Source: an uncultured Bacilli bacterium
GTDB taxonomy: Bacteria; Bacillota_I; Bacilli_A; RF39; UBA660
Length of the DNA stretch: 10,161 nt
NCBI GenBank assembly: GCA_934102055.1
Contig: CAKOSE010000030.1
Span: forward strand, 1-10,161
Direction of reading: 5' to 3'
A model generated the notes under the pieces. It saw nothing but the letters and a program-made list of their open reading frames with translations, was not told where the DNA came from and did not search any database. The translations under genes and the position numbers were made by a program. Numbering within the stretch: the stretch's first letter is position 1; each line of letters begins with the position of its first letter. Below are positions 1 through 7,129 of the stretch, piece by piece.

Positions 1-129
1 GCTGATGAAGTACCAAAAGTACTTAATGGATTTGGTATAGCTATTATATCTACTTCTAAAGGTATTATGACTGATAAGGAAGCTAGAAAAGAAGCACTTG
101 GTGGAGAAGTAATGGCTTATATTTGGTAA
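1..129 (+). CDS. rpsH: 30S ribosomal protein S8, 3' end only (partial)
   Basis: The first reading frame is open from the window edge and encodes the last 42 residues of S8, ending in a TAA stop. It contains the conserved S8 stretch GFGIAIISTSKGIMTDKEAR and the near-invariant ending GGEVMAYIW. S8 is a primary 16S rRNA-binding protein of the 30S platform, and in E. coli it also represses translation of the spc operon. The start and N-terminal domain lie outside the window. The rplF ribosome binding site begins 1 nt after the stop, as expected within the spc operon. The identification is secure from the C-terminal signature and the neighbour; nothing can be said about the missing part. Confidence 0.95.
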   Translation, partial: ADEVPKVLNGFGIAIISTSKGIMTDKEARKEALGGEVMAYIW

Positions 130-141
130 TAGGTGATTAAA

Positions 142-678
142 ATGAGTAGAATAGGAAATAGAATTATAGCAATTCCAGAAGGTGTTACTGTTTCAGTGAA
201 TGATAATGTTGTTTCTGTTAAGGGCTCTAAGGGAGAACTTAGTTTAGAACTTAGTAAACTTATCAATGTTGAGATTAAAGATAATACAGTTGTTGTGACT
301 AGAAAAAATGAAACAATTCCTGCTAAACAAATGCATGGGACTACTAATGCTAATATAAGAAACATGATAATTGGTGTTTCTGAAGGTTTTTCTAAGTCTT
401 TAGAAATTATCGGTGTTGGTTATAGATTTAACCTTAAGGGAAATGTTCTTGTGATTAATGCAGGGTATTCTCATCCTGTTGAACTTGAAGTTCCAGAAGG
501 TTTAAGTTTAGAAGCTAAAGGTAATAATCAAGTTACTGTTTCTGGTATTAGTAAAGAAAAAGTAGGAGAATTTGCGGCTATTATTCGTAAGGTAAGGGAA
601 CCTGAACCATATAAGGGAAAAGGTATTCGTTATGTTGGTGAATATGTTAGACGTAAGGAAGGTAAAAAAGCTAAGTAG
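142..678 (+). CDS. rplF: 50S ribosomal protein L6
   Basis: This encodes a 178-residue protein of normal length for L6, which has two similar alpha/beta domains and sits near the base of the L7/L12 stalk at the factor-binding centre. The N-terminus MSRIGNRIIAIPEGV and the C-terminal segment with EPYKGKGIRYVGEYVRRKEGKK are classic L6. An in-frame GTG at 133 would add three residues, but it lies inside the Shine-Dalgarno AGGTGA (131-136). That site is ideally placed, 5 nt before the ATG at 142, so 142 is the better start. The gene follows rpsH by 12 nt and precedes rplR by 14 nt, the usual spc order. Nothing unusual was seen in the protein. Confidence 0.97.
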   Translation: MSRIGNRIIAIPEGVTVSVNDNVVSVKGSKGELSLELSKLINVEIKDNTVVVTRKNETIPAKQMHGTTNANIRNMIIGVSEGFSKSLEIIGVGYRFNLKGNVLVINAGYSHPVELEVPEGLSLEAKGNNQVTVSGISKEKVGEFAAIIRKVREPEPYKGKGIRYVGEYVRRKEGKKAK

Positions 679-692
679 GTAGGAGGTTAATT

Positions 693-1040
693 ATGATAAA
701 AAAAGAATCACGTAATGAAATGCGTAAAATTAGACATGAAAGAATTAGAAAACAAATCATAGGAACTAAAGATATACCTAGACTTAATGTTTATCGTTCT
801 AATAAAAATATTTATGCTCAAATTATTGACGATGAAAATGGAGTTACTTTAGCTAGTGCATCTTCTATGGAAATGAAAGGTAATAATACTGAAATTGCTG
901 CTAAAGTTGGAGCTGCTATTGCTAAAGAAGCTAAGAAGGCTAAGATAACTAAGGTAGTATTTGATCGTGGAGGATATCTATATCATGGACGTGTAAAGGC
1001 ACTTGCTGATGCTGCTCGCGAAAATGGTTTAGAGTTCTAA
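693..1040 (+). CDS. rplR: 50S ribosomal protein L18
   Basis: The product is 115 residues, near the usual 118-120. L18 binds 5S rRNA with L5 and L25-type proteins and carries it into the central protuberance of the large subunit. Supporting sequence includes the basic N-terminal tail (RKIRHERIRKQI), the IPRLNVYRSNKNIYAQIIDD core, and the C-terminal VVFDRGGYLYHGRVKALADAARENGLEF, which is diagnostic. The start follows AGGAGG (681-686) with a 6-nt spacer to the ATG. It lies between rplF and rpsE, as in all standard spc operons. Confidence 0.97.
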   Translation: MIKKESRNEMRKIRHERIRKQIIGTKDIPRLNVYRSNKNIYAQIIDDENGVTLASASSMEMKGNNTEIAAKVGAAIAKEAKKAKITKVVFDRGGYLYHGRVKALADAARENGLEF

Positions 1041-1054
1041 TAGGAGGTAAAATT

Positions 1055-1564
1055 ATGCAAAAGAGAAGAAATAATCGTCCTGCTAAGATGTATGATGAAG
1101 TCGTATTAGATACTAAAGCTGTTGTTAAAGTAACAAAGGGTGGTCGTCAAAGAAGATTTCAAGCTGTTGTTTTAGTTGGAGATAAAAAAGGTCTTGTTGG
1201 TTTAGGTATTGGAAAGGCTAATGAAATTTCAGAAGCTGTTAAAAAAGCAAGACAAGATGCTAATAAGAATATGGTTAGAGTACCTATTGTAGATGGAAGA
1301 ACAATCGCACATGAAGCTAGATATGCTGAAGGAGCAACTAAAGTAATAATTAAACCTGCTTCAGCAGGTACTGGACTTGTTGCTGGTAGTGCTGTTAGAT
1401 CAGTACTTGAAATTGCTGGATATCGTGATATTATTTCAAAATCGCTTGGAGCTAGAACTAAAATAAATATGGCTAGAGCTACTATTAAAGCTTTACAATC
1501 AATTAAGACTATTGATGAAGTTTGTGCAGCTCGTGGAAAAACTAAAGAGGAGATTTTAGGATAA
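1055..1564 (+). CDS. rpsE: 30S ribosomal protein S5
   Basis: This 169-residue protein matches S5, which has an N-terminal double-stranded-RNA-binding fold and a C-terminal S5 domain. It contributes to mRNA entry, decoding accuracy and the spectinomycin pocket. The N-terminal domain is seen at about residues 12-80, with the loop VTKGGRQRRF at 26-35 and VGLGIGKA near 48-55. The C-terminal domain has the conserved PASAGTGLVAG at 101-111. AGGAGG (1042-1047) precedes the ATG by 7 nt. The last A of its TAA stop is the first base of the next gene's ATG, and that next gene is L15 rather than the usual L30 (rpmD). Confidence 0.97.
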   Translation: MQKRRNNRPAKMYDEVVLDTKAVVKVTKGGRQRRFQAVVLVGDKKGLVGLGIGKANEISEAVKKARQDANKNMVRVPIVDGRTIAHEARYAEGATKVIIKPASAGTGLVAGSAVRSVLEIAGYRDIISKSLGARTKINMARATIKALQSIKTIDEVCAARGKTKEEILG

Positions 1565-2001
1565 TGGAACTTAATAAATTACCAAAGAGTGCTACTCATA
1601 GAAGTAAAAGAGTAGGACGTGGACCAGGTAGTGGTCTAGGAAAAACAAGTGGTCGTGGTGAAAACGGTCAAAAATCTAGAAGCGGTGCTTCAATTCCAGC
1701 GGTATTTGAAGGTGGACAAACTCCACTATTTAGAAGACTTCATAAAAGAGGGTTTTCTAATGCTAAATTTAAGACTAGATATGCTACTATAAATGTTAGT
1801 GATCTAAATAAATTTAATGATGGCGATGTTATTACTCCTGAACTTTTAAAAGAACTTGGAATTGTGAAAAAACAACTTTCAGGTATTAAAGTTTTAGGAA
1901 ATGGTACTTTAGAAAAGAAATTAACAATCAAAGCACATAGATTTACTGAAAGTGCTCTTAAGAAAATAGAAGAATCAGGTAGTAAAGCAGAGGTGATTTA
2001 A
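1564..2001 (+). CDS. rplO: 50S ribosomal protein L15
   Basis: This 145-residue protein is L15, a late-assembling large-subunit protein with a long basic, glycine-rich N-terminal extension that threads into 23S rRNA. That extension is clear (RVGRGPGSGLGKTSGRGENGQKSRSG, here about residues 17-42, shown in pieces: RVGRGPGSGLGKTSG then RGENGQKSRSG). It is followed by FEGGQTPLFRRLHKRGF and a C-terminal globular part with VKVLG-like and KKLTIKAHRF segments. The start overlaps the rpsE stop as TAATG. A Shine-Dalgarno-like AGGAG lies inside the 3' end of rpsE, so translation is probably coupled to rpsE. rpmD is missing upstream, and secY follows after 1 nt. Confidence 0.97.
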   Translation: MELNKLPKSATHRSKRVGRGPGSGLGKTSGRGENGQKSRSGASIPAVFEGGQTPLFRRLHKRGFSNAKFKTRYATINVSDLNKFNDGDVITPELLKELGIVKKQLSGIKVLGNGTLEKKLTIKAHRFTESALKKIEESGSKAEVI

Positions 2002-2002
2002 G

Positions 2003-3283
2003 ATGTTTAAAACTCTTAAACAGCTATTTACTAAAAAGAATAAAGATTTAAGAAAAAGATTATATTTTACAATTGCAGTACTTACTTTATATATAATTGG
2101 TACTGGTATTGAAATTCCTGGTACTGAATCTATTACTAGGGATCTTGGATTTTTGGAACTTTTGAATGTTATGGGTGGTGGAGCTCTTAAGAATTTTTCT
2201 ATATTTGCTCTAGGGGTAATACCTTATATCACTGCATCTATCGTTATTCAACTATTACAAATGGATATAGTTCCATATTTCTCAGATTTGTCTAAACAAG
2301 GACATGCAGGGAAACAAAAACTAAATAAAATTACAAGATATCTTGGTATTGCTTTTGCATTTTTCCAAGGTTATGCGATGAGTTATGCTTTTTTGGGTAA
2401 ATCACTTGGAGTTTTAGGAAATATAGAGGTAGCATTTGTTATGACTGCTGGTACTGCTTTCTTATTATGGCTTGGTGATCAAGTTACTCAAAAGGGTATA
2501 GGAAATGGTACATCACTTATTATCATGGCTGGGATAGTGGCCTCACTTCCTAATACTATGATTACTGCTTTTAACACATTGCTTGATTTTGGTTCTACTA
2601 GTGCTATTATTGCTGGTAGTGCTAAGTTCTTGTTATTTGTAATAATATGTGTGTTAGTGGTTATAGGTGTTGTATTTGTTGAAGGTGCTGCTAGGAGAAT
2701 AAGTATCCAATATGCAAATAAATCTACTGCTAATTTGGGTAAACAAACTTATATGCCTATTAAGATAAATTCTGCAGGAGTTATTCCAGTAATTTTTGCT
2801 TCGAGTTTACTTGCAGTTCCTGTTACTATTGCTCAATTTGTTAATAATGAATCGTTTTCTAATTTTGTAAATTCTTATATTAATTATACTACTCCGGTTG
2901 GACTTGTACTTTATGTTGTATTTATTATATTCTTTGATTATTTTTATACTTTTGTTCAAATGAAACCTGAACAAATGGCTAAGAATTTGAAGGATAATGG
3001 AGGATATGTTCCTGGTATAAGACCTGGTAAGGATACTGAAAATTATTTTTCTAAGTTACTTGTTAGACTTACTACTGCTGGATCTGTATTTCTTGCAATA
3101 ATTGCAGCTTTCCCTATACTTATAAATATGTTGACTTCTTTACCATCATCTGTTTCGATTGGTGGTACTGGATTACTTATAGTTGTTGGGGTTTCTATTG
3201 AAACTTATAAACAACTTGAAAGTAGTCTACTTAGTAGAGGTTATACAGCTCATGCTGGTTCTAGGAGAAGGGCTAGAAGATAA
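2003..3283 (+). CDS. secY: Protein translocase subunit SecY
   Basis: SecY is the ten-helix channel of the Sec translocon, which moves unfolded proteins through, or into, the cytoplasmic membrane with SecE, SecG and SecA. The 426 residues are close to the family length. The first membrane helix is at about 19-36. The conserved GVIPYITASIVIQLLQ (71-86) marks helix 2, GIGNGTSLIIMAGIVASLP (165-183) marks helix 4, and the cytosolic loop MKPEQMAKNLKDNGGYVPGIRPG (320-342 in part) precedes helices 9 and 10. The C-terminus is unusually arginine-rich (RRRARR), which suits a cytosolic tail. AGGTGATT precedes the ATG. The TAA stop overlaps the adk start by 1 nt, as is common in Firmicutes and Mollicutes. 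Confidence 0.97.
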   Translation: MFKTLKQLFTKKNKDLRKRLYFTIAVLTLYIIGTGIEIPGTESITRDLGFLELLNVMGGGALKNFSIFALGVIPYITASIVIQLLQMDIVPYFSDLSKQGHAGKQKLNKITRYLGIAFAFFQGYAMSYAFLGKSLGVLGNIEVAFVMTAGTAFLLWLGDQVTQKGIGNGTSLIIMAGIVASLPNTMITAFNTLLDFGSTSAIIAGSAKFLLFVIICVLVVIGVVFVEGAARRISIQYANKSTANLGKQTYMPIKINSAGVIPVIFASSLLAVPVTIAQFVNNESFSNFVNSYINYTTPVGLVLYVVFIIFFDYFYTFVQMKPEQMAKNLKDNGGYVPGIRPGKDTENYFSKLLVRLTTAGSVFLAIIAAFPILINMLTSLPSSVSIGGTGLLIVVGVSIETYKQLESSLLSRGYTAHAGSRRRARR

Positions 3284-3921
3284 TGAAAAATGTTATTTTG
3301 ATAGCCCCTCCTGCTGCTGGTAAGGGTACTTTGGCAAAGAAATTAGTGGATAATTTTGGATATGTTCAGTTATCTACTGGTGATATGCTTAGGGAACTTG
3401 CTAAAGAAGATGAGAATTTACGTGATATGATGAAAACTGGTAAACTTATTGATGATGAGACAGTTTTTAAAGCACTTAAAGCTAAACTAAATAAATTAGG
3501 AGATACTCCATATATATTAGATGGTTTTCCTCGTACTGTTAATCAAGCGGTTATGTATGATGAATTGCTTCATTCTATTAATAAAGATCTTGGAGTGGTA
3601 ATTTATTTAGATGTAGATAAGGAAGAACTTAAGAATAGAGTTACGACTAGACTTGTTTGTCCTAGTTGTAAGGCTTCTTATTCAACAAGAAATGAAAGTC
3701 TTTTTCCTAAGGAAAAGGATTTGTGTGATAGTTGTAAGGTGAATCTTATAAAAAGAGAAGATGATAGCGAGGAAGTATTTTATAGTAGATATGATGAATA
3801 TTTAAAGAAAACTTCTCCACTTGTTGATTATTATGAATCTAAGGGTTTACTTGTTAGAGTAAATGATGTTGATTCTAATGTAATATTTGATAAGGTTTCA
3901 TCTTTAGTGAGGAATGTTTAA
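3283..3921 (+). CDS. adk: Adenylate kinase (zinc-type LID) with unusual P-loop
   Basis: Adenylate kinase interconverts ATP + AMP and 2 ADP in the cytosol. The 212-residue product has the family layout: P-loop at 8-16, AMP-binding STGDMLRE (31-38), LDGFPRT (79-85), a LID domain at about 123-160, and the catalytic arginine set (R37, R84, R123, R158, R169). The LID has two CxxC pairs (C126/C129 and C148/C151), the structural zinc site of Gram-positive long-form kinases. The P-loop is odd: it reads APPAAGKGT where the family normally has GPPGAGKGT, so two glycines are alanine while the catalytic Lys14 is kept. The gene is sandwiched between secY and map with 1-nt overlaps on both sides, the normal place for adk. 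It is very probably a true Adk; a related nucleoside monophosphate kinase specificity cannot be excluded. Confidence 0.92.
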   Translation: MKNVILIAPPAAGKGTLAKKLVDNFGYVQLSTGDMLRELAKEDENLRDMMKTGKLIDDETVFKALKAKLNKLGDTPYILDGFPRTVNQAVMYDELLHSINKDLGVVIYLDVDKEELKNRVTTRLVCPSCKASYSTRNESLFPKEKDLCDSCKVNLIKREDDSEEVFYSRYDEYLKKTSPLVDYYESKGLLVRVNDVDSNVIFDKVSSLVRNV

Positions 3922-4685
3922 TGATTTCTATAAAGAGTGATAGAGAAGTAGAACTTCTTAGAATAGCAGGTAATATTGTTTATCAGACTCATCAGTATTT
4001 GAAGGGTTTTATAAAACCTGGTATTACTACTGGTGAACTTGATAGGCTTGCTGAGGAGTTTATTAGAAGTAAGGGTGCTACTCCTTCTTTTAAGGGATAT
4101 GAAGGTTTTCCAGCTTCTATTTGTACAAGTGTTAATCATCAAGTTGTACATGGGATACCTGGTAAACTTAAGCTTAAAAAGGGAGATATAATATCTATTG
4201 ATATAGGTGCATGTTATAAAGGTTATCATGGTGATAGTGCATGGACTTATCCTGTTATTGATATTTCAAATGATAAGGAATATTTACTAGAACATACTGA
4301 GAAGGCTTTATTCATGGGACTTGCTGAGATAAAACCAGGTAATAGAATTGGTGATATTTCATATGCAATAGAGAGTTATGCTACTTTGTATGGTCTTGGA
4401 GTTGTTAAAGAACTTGTTGGCCACGGAGTAGGAACTAGTATACATGAGGATCCAGATGTTCCCAATTTTGGTTCGAAGGGGACTGGACCTAGACTAAAGA
4501 AAGGCATGGTTATTGCTGTTGAACCAATGCTTAATTTAGGTAGTCCAAATATTGTTGTACTAGATGATGATTGGACAATTGAAACTGAAGATTATAGTCC
4601 ATCAGCACACTTTGAACATACAGTAGTTGTTACTGATGATGGATACGAAATTTTGACAGGAGTGATGCGTAATGGCAAAGAATGA
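3921..4685 (+). CDS. map: Type I methionine aminopeptidase
   Basis: This enzyme removes the initiator methionine from nascent proteins when the second residue is small, after deformylation. The 254 residues are normal for a short bacterial type I enzyme lacking an N-terminal extension. All five metal ligands of the pita-bread fold can be placed: D94 (in ISIDIGA), D105 (GYHGDSAW), H168 (VGHGVG), E201 (AVEPML) and E232 (FEHTVVV). H77 (VVHGIPG) and H175 (IHEDP) match the substrate-binding histidines of the E. coli enzyme. The start overlaps the adk stop as TAATG. The gene ends with TGA, showing that TGA is a stop here. Its last 14 nt overlap infA, leaving no room for the small KOW-domain gene found between map and infA in Bacillus. 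Confidence 0.97.
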   Translation: MISIKSDREVELLRIAGNIVYQTHQYLKGFIKPGITTGELDRLAEEFIRSKGATPSFKGYEGFPASICTSVNHQVVHGIPGKLKLKKGDIISIDIGACYKGYHGDSAWTYPVIDISNDKEYLLEHTEKALFMGLAEIKPGNRIGDISYAIESYATLYGLGVVKELVGHGVGTSIHEDPDVPNFGSKGTGPRLKKGMVIAVEPMLNLGSPNIVVLDDDWTIETEDYSPSAHFEHTVVVTDDGYEILTGVMRNGKE

Positions 4686-4887
4686 TGTAATCGAAGTTGA
4701 GGGAAAAGTTTTAGAGATAATTCCAGGTGGAAACTTTAAAGTTGAATTATCGAATGGTCATGTTATCGAAGCTCACGTTTCTGGAAAGATGAGAATGAAT
4801 TATATTCGTATTGCTCCAGGTGATAAAGTTATGATCGAACTTTCTCCATATGATTTAACACGTGGGCGTATAACCTATAGAAAGTAG
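4672..4887 (+). CDS. infA: Translation initiation factor IF-1
   Basis: IF1 is a small OB-fold protein that binds the 30S A site with IF2 and IF3 during initiation. The 71-residue product is the expected length and carries the family signatures: MAKNDVIEVEGKVLE at the N-terminus, HVSGKMRMNYIRI in the middle and SPYDLTRGRITYRK at the end. The start lies 14 nt inside the end of map, in another frame, behind AGGAGTGA (4658-4665) at a good distance. Expression is thus probably coupled to map. rpmJ follows after 11 nt, the standard arrangement. Confidence 0.98.
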   Translation: MAKNDVIEVEGKVLEIIPGGNFKVELSNGHVIEAHVSGKMRMNYIRIAPGDKVMIELSPYDLTRGRITYRK

Positions 4888-4898
4888 GAGGGATAAAA

Positions 4899-5012
4899 AT
4901 GAAAGTTAGTGCATCAGTAAAGAAAATTTGTCCTAAATGTAGGATAATTAAACGTAAAGGAAAAGTAATGGTTATTTGTGAAAATCCAAAACACAAACAA
5001 ACTCAAGGTTAG
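4899..5012 (+). CDS. rpmJ: 50S ribosomal protein L36 (zinc-binding form)
   Basis: This short gene encodes 37 residues, starting MKVSASVKKICPKC and ending VICENPKHKQTQG. L36 is the smallest large-subunit protein and binds 23S rRNA near the L11/peptidyl-transferase region. The zinc ribbon is complete (C11, C14, C27, H32), so this is the zinc-containing form rather than the Cys-less paralogue. It may therefore draw on cell zinc along with Adk. AGGAGG (4887-4892) precedes the ATG by 6 nt and overlaps the infA stop. The next gene, rpsM, begins 14 nt after its stop. The usual KVR at residues 2-4 is KVS here, a minor change. Confidence 0.97.
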   Translation: MKVSASVKKICPKCRIIKRKGKVMVICENPKHKQTQG

Positions 5013-5026
5013 TAAGGAGGAAAATT

Positions 5027-5392
5027 ATGGCTCGTATTAAAGGTGTTGAAATACCAAATGATAAGAAAATTGTTATATCTTTAACTTATATTTATGGGAT
5101 TGGTAGGACTACTGCTCAAAAGATAATTGAAGCGGTTAAACTTGATCCTAATAAAAGAACTAAGGATTTAACTAATGATGAACTTGGATTAATTCGTGAA
5201 GAATTATCTAAATATGTTACTGAAGGTGACCTAAGACGTGAAGTTTCTATGAATATTAAAGCTAAAATGGAAAAGGGTTGTTATGAAGGAATTCGTCATA
5301 GAAGAGGTTTACCTGTAAGAGGACAAAGTACTAGAAGCAATGCTCGTACTCGTAAGGGTAGAGGAAAAGTTGTTGCTAATAAGAAGAAATAA
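5027..5392 (+). CDS. rpsM: 30S ribosomal protein S13
   Basis: S13 sits in the head of the 30S subunit, contacts the P-site tRNA with its basic tail and forms bridges to the 50S subunit. The 121-residue length is normal. The N-terminus MARIKGVEIPNDKKIVISLTY is typical, as are YIYGIGRTTAQKII (a helix-hairpin type element, about residues 22-35), GCYEGIRHRRGLPVRGQ, and the tail TRSNARTRKGRGK ending in four basic residues. AAGGAGGAAAATT leads into the ATG. It opens the alpha-operon part of the cluster. The gap after it (32 nt) is the largest between the ribosomal genes in this window and holds a hairpin. Confidence 0.97.
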   Translation: MARIKGVEIPNDKKIVISLTYIYGIGRTTAQKIIEAVKLDPNKRTKDLTNDELGLIREELSKYVTEGDLRREVSMNIKAKMEKGCYEGIRHRRGLPVRGQSTRSNARTRKGRGKVVANKKK

Positions 5393-5405
5393 TTTAATAA
5401 TATTA

Positions 5406-5424
5406 AGTTTAAGGAGGTTAAACT
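5406..5424 (+). promoter_or_regulatory. Hairpin presenting the rpsK Shine-Dalgarno in its loop
   Basis: AGTTTAA (5406-5412) and TTAAACT (5418-5424) are perfect complements, and the five bases between them are exactly GGAGG, the rpsK ribosome binding site. The second arm ends on the base before the ATG. Such a fold would hold the start site in a structured loop, a possible site for translational control. The stem is AT-rich (one G-C pair), so stability is modest. Confidence 0.5.
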
Positions 5425-5808
5425 ATGGCTTATAAACAAAGAAAAAGAAAAGTTAAAAAGAACGTTCCTGAAGGTGTTGTACATGTTCATGCAACATTTA
5501 ATAATACAGTTGTAACTATTACTGATAAGGAAGGGAATGTTATTACATGGGCAGCTCCCGGAGCAGTTGGTTTCAAGGGTAGTAAAAAATCTACTCCATA
5601 TGCTGCTGGAATAGCTGCAGAAAAGGCTGCTAAAGAAGCATATGATATGGGTATGCGTAAAGTTAATGTAGTTGTTAAGGGTGTAGGACCTGGTAGGGAT
5701 ACTGCTGTTAGATCACTTGAAGTTGCAGGACTTGAAGTTATGTCGATTTCTGATGTTACTCCAATTCCACATAACGGATGTCGTCCACCTAAGAGACCAC
5801 GTAACTAA
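5425..5808 (+). CDS. rpsK: 30S ribosomal protein S11
   Basis: S11 lies on the 30S platform close to the E site and helps hold the mRNA near the Shine-Dalgarno helix. The 127 residues are the usual length. The S11 signature is present: VVHVHATFNNTVVTITD at about 18-34, GSKKSTPYAAGIAAEKAAKEA, VVKGVGPGRDTAVRSLEVAG, and the ending DVTPIPHNGCRPPKRPRN. The Shine-Dalgarno GGAGG at 5413-5417 is strong in sequence but is flanked by perfect complementary arms, so its use may depend on RNA folding. It is placed between rpsM and rpoA; rpsD, present here in E. coli, is absent as in Firmicutes. Confidence 0.97.
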   Translation: MAYKQRKRKVKKNVPEGVVHVHATFNNTVVTITDKEGNVITWAAPGAVGFKGSKKSTPYAAGIAAEKAAKEAYDMGMRKVNVVVKGVGPGRDTAVRSLEVAGLEVMSISDVTPIPHNGCRPPKRPRN

Positions 5809-5825
5809 TAAAAGGAGGGGAACCT

Positions 5826-6776
5826 ATGATTCAATTTGAAAAACCAAATTATAAAATTACAGATTATGTAGAAAAAAATAATTATGGAAGATTTGAACTA
5901 GAACCACTTGAAAGGGGTTTTGGTTATACTATTGGGAATGCTCTTAGAAGAGTAATGTTATCTTCACTTCCTGGTAGTGCTATTACTAGTGTTAAGATTG
6001 ATGGTGTTTTACATGAATTTCAAACTATTGAAGGTGTAATTGAAGATGTAACTACTATTGTTCTTAATTTAAAGGATGTAGTTATTAAGAAACATTGTAA
6101 AGAAGATAAGGTAATTAGAGTTTCTGCTTCTTCTGAAGGAGTGGTTACTGCTGGTGATTTTATTTGTGATGCAGATGTTGAAATAATTAATAAAGATAAG
6201 GTTATTGCTACCCTTGCTAAGGGTGGAAAGCTTGATATGGAAATGACTGTGTCTTCTGGAAGAGGTTATGTTCGTGCAGAAGAAAATAAAAAACTTCTTG
6301 AAGATAAGAAGATTGGAGTTATTGCAATTGATTCGCTTTATTCTCCAATTGAAAGAGTTGCATATGAAGTACAAGATGCTCGTGTTGGACAAGATGAAAG
6401 TTATGATAAATTAGTTATGGAAGTATGGACTAATAGTTCTATTAAACCAGAAGAAGCTATTGCACTTGCTGGTAGAATATTAATCGAACATTTGGAACTT
6501 GTTACTAAGTTAGATGATATTGCAGATGTTTCTGGAATGATGATTGAAAAGAAAGAGGATCCTAAACAAAAAGCTTTAGAGACTGCAATTGAAGATTTAG
6601 ATTTCTCTGTTCGTGCTTATAACTGTTTAAAAAGAGCAGGAATTCATACTTTACAAGATTTAGTTAATAAGTCTGATGCTGAAGTTATGAAAATTAGAAA
6701 TTTAGGTAAGAAATCATTGAAAGAAGTTCTTGATAAGGTAAAAGAACTTGATCTTACTTTAAGAGATAACGATTAA
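5826..6776 (+). CDS. rpoA: DNA-directed RNA polymerase subunit alpha
   Basis: The alpha subunit dimerises to start RNA polymerase assembly; its C-terminal domain contacts UP-element DNA and activators. The 316 residues are normal for a Firmicute. The N-terminal domain spans about 1-230 and includes the LEPLERGFGYTIGNALRRVMLSSLPG dimerisation and beta-contact segment (shown by its key parts ERGFGYTIGNALRR). A linker of about 25 residues is followed by the C-terminal domain (256-316). Here SVRAYNCLKRAGI places R263, N266 and C267 at the positions of E. coli R265, N268 and C269 used for DNA binding, and RNLGKKSLKE forms the second DNA-contacting loop. An intact domain implies UP-element recognition still operates. 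AAAGGAGGGG lies before the ATG, and rplQ follows after 17 nt. Confidence 0.98.
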   Translation: MIQFEKPNYKITDYVEKNNYGRFELEPLERGFGYTIGNALRRVMLSSLPGSAITSVKIDGVLHEFQTIEGVIEDVTTIVLNLKDVVIKKHCKEDKVIRVSASSEGVVTAGDFICDADVEIINKDKVIATLAKGGKLDMEMTVSSGRGYVRAEENKKLLEDKKIGVIAIDSLYSPIERVAYEVQDARVGQDESYDKLVMEVWTNSSIKPEEAIALAGRILIEHLELVTKLDDIADVSGMMIEKKEDPKQKALETAIEDLDFSVRAYNCLKRAGIHTLQDLVNKSDAEVMKIRNLGKKSLKEVLDKVKELDLTLRDND

Positions 6777-6793
6777 ACGAAAGGAGTATTACA

Positions 6794-7129
6794 ATGAGAA
6801 AGTTAGGTGTAGATAATAAGCATAGAAGAAGCATGTTAGCTAATCTTACTATTGATCTTATTATGAATGAAAAGATAGAAACTACTGAGGCTAGAGCTAA
6901 GGAAGCTAGAAGATGTGTTGAAAAGATGATTACTTATGGTAAGAATGGATCTTTAGTTTCTCGTAGAAAAGCTGCAGCGTTTTTAATGAATAATAAAGCT
7001 GCTGTTAAGAAGTTATTTGATGAACTTGCTCCTCGTTACAAGGATCGTAATGGTGGATATACAAGAATTTTAAAACTTGATGAAAGACGTGGAGACGACG
7101 CTTTAATGGTAATAATTGAACTAGTGTAA
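6794..7129 (+). CDS. rplQ: 50S ribosomal protein L17
   Basis: L17 is a large-subunit protein near the polypeptide exit tunnel. The 111-residue product is slightly shorter than the usual 115-127. It has the family N-terminus MRKLGVDNKHRRSMLANL (usually MRRKLGR, so one Arg shorter), the middle KMITYGKNGSLVSRRKA, and the end RYKDRNGGYTRILKLDERRGDDALMVIIELV. AAAGGAGT precedes the ATG. It is the last gene of the ribosomal operon. The codons for its final three residues form one arm of the transcription terminator, and the TAA stop sits in the loop. Confidence 0.97.
   Translation: MRKLGVDNKHRRSMLANLTIDLIMNEKIETTEARAKEARRCVEKMITYGKNGSLVSRRKAAAFLMNNKAAVKKLFDELAPRYKDRNGGYTRILKLDERRGDDALMVIIELV

Noticed and set aside
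133..141. In-frame GTG as an earlier start for rplF
   Set aside because: It lies within the AGGTGA that serves the ATG at 142, and L6 proteins normally begin MSRIG.
3918..4229. Minus-strand frame opposite map
   Set aside because: It is antisense to a fully conserved map gene, with no promoter or ribosome binding site; a shadow frame.
4683..4685. TGA as a possible tryptophan codon (mycoplasma code)
   Set aside because: map ends at this TGA at the normal family length, the 545-residue gene also ends in TGA with an ATGA overlap, and tryptophans in conserved genes use TGG.
5816..5825. AGG-GGAA-CCT mini-hairpin at the rpoA start
   Set aside because: Only three pairs; easily expected by chance near a G-rich Shine-Dalgarno.
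6069..6392. Minus-strand frame opposite rpoA
   Set aside because: Antisense to a conserved gene, Asn/Ile/Ser/Phe-rich in the manner of shadow frames, with no supporting signals.
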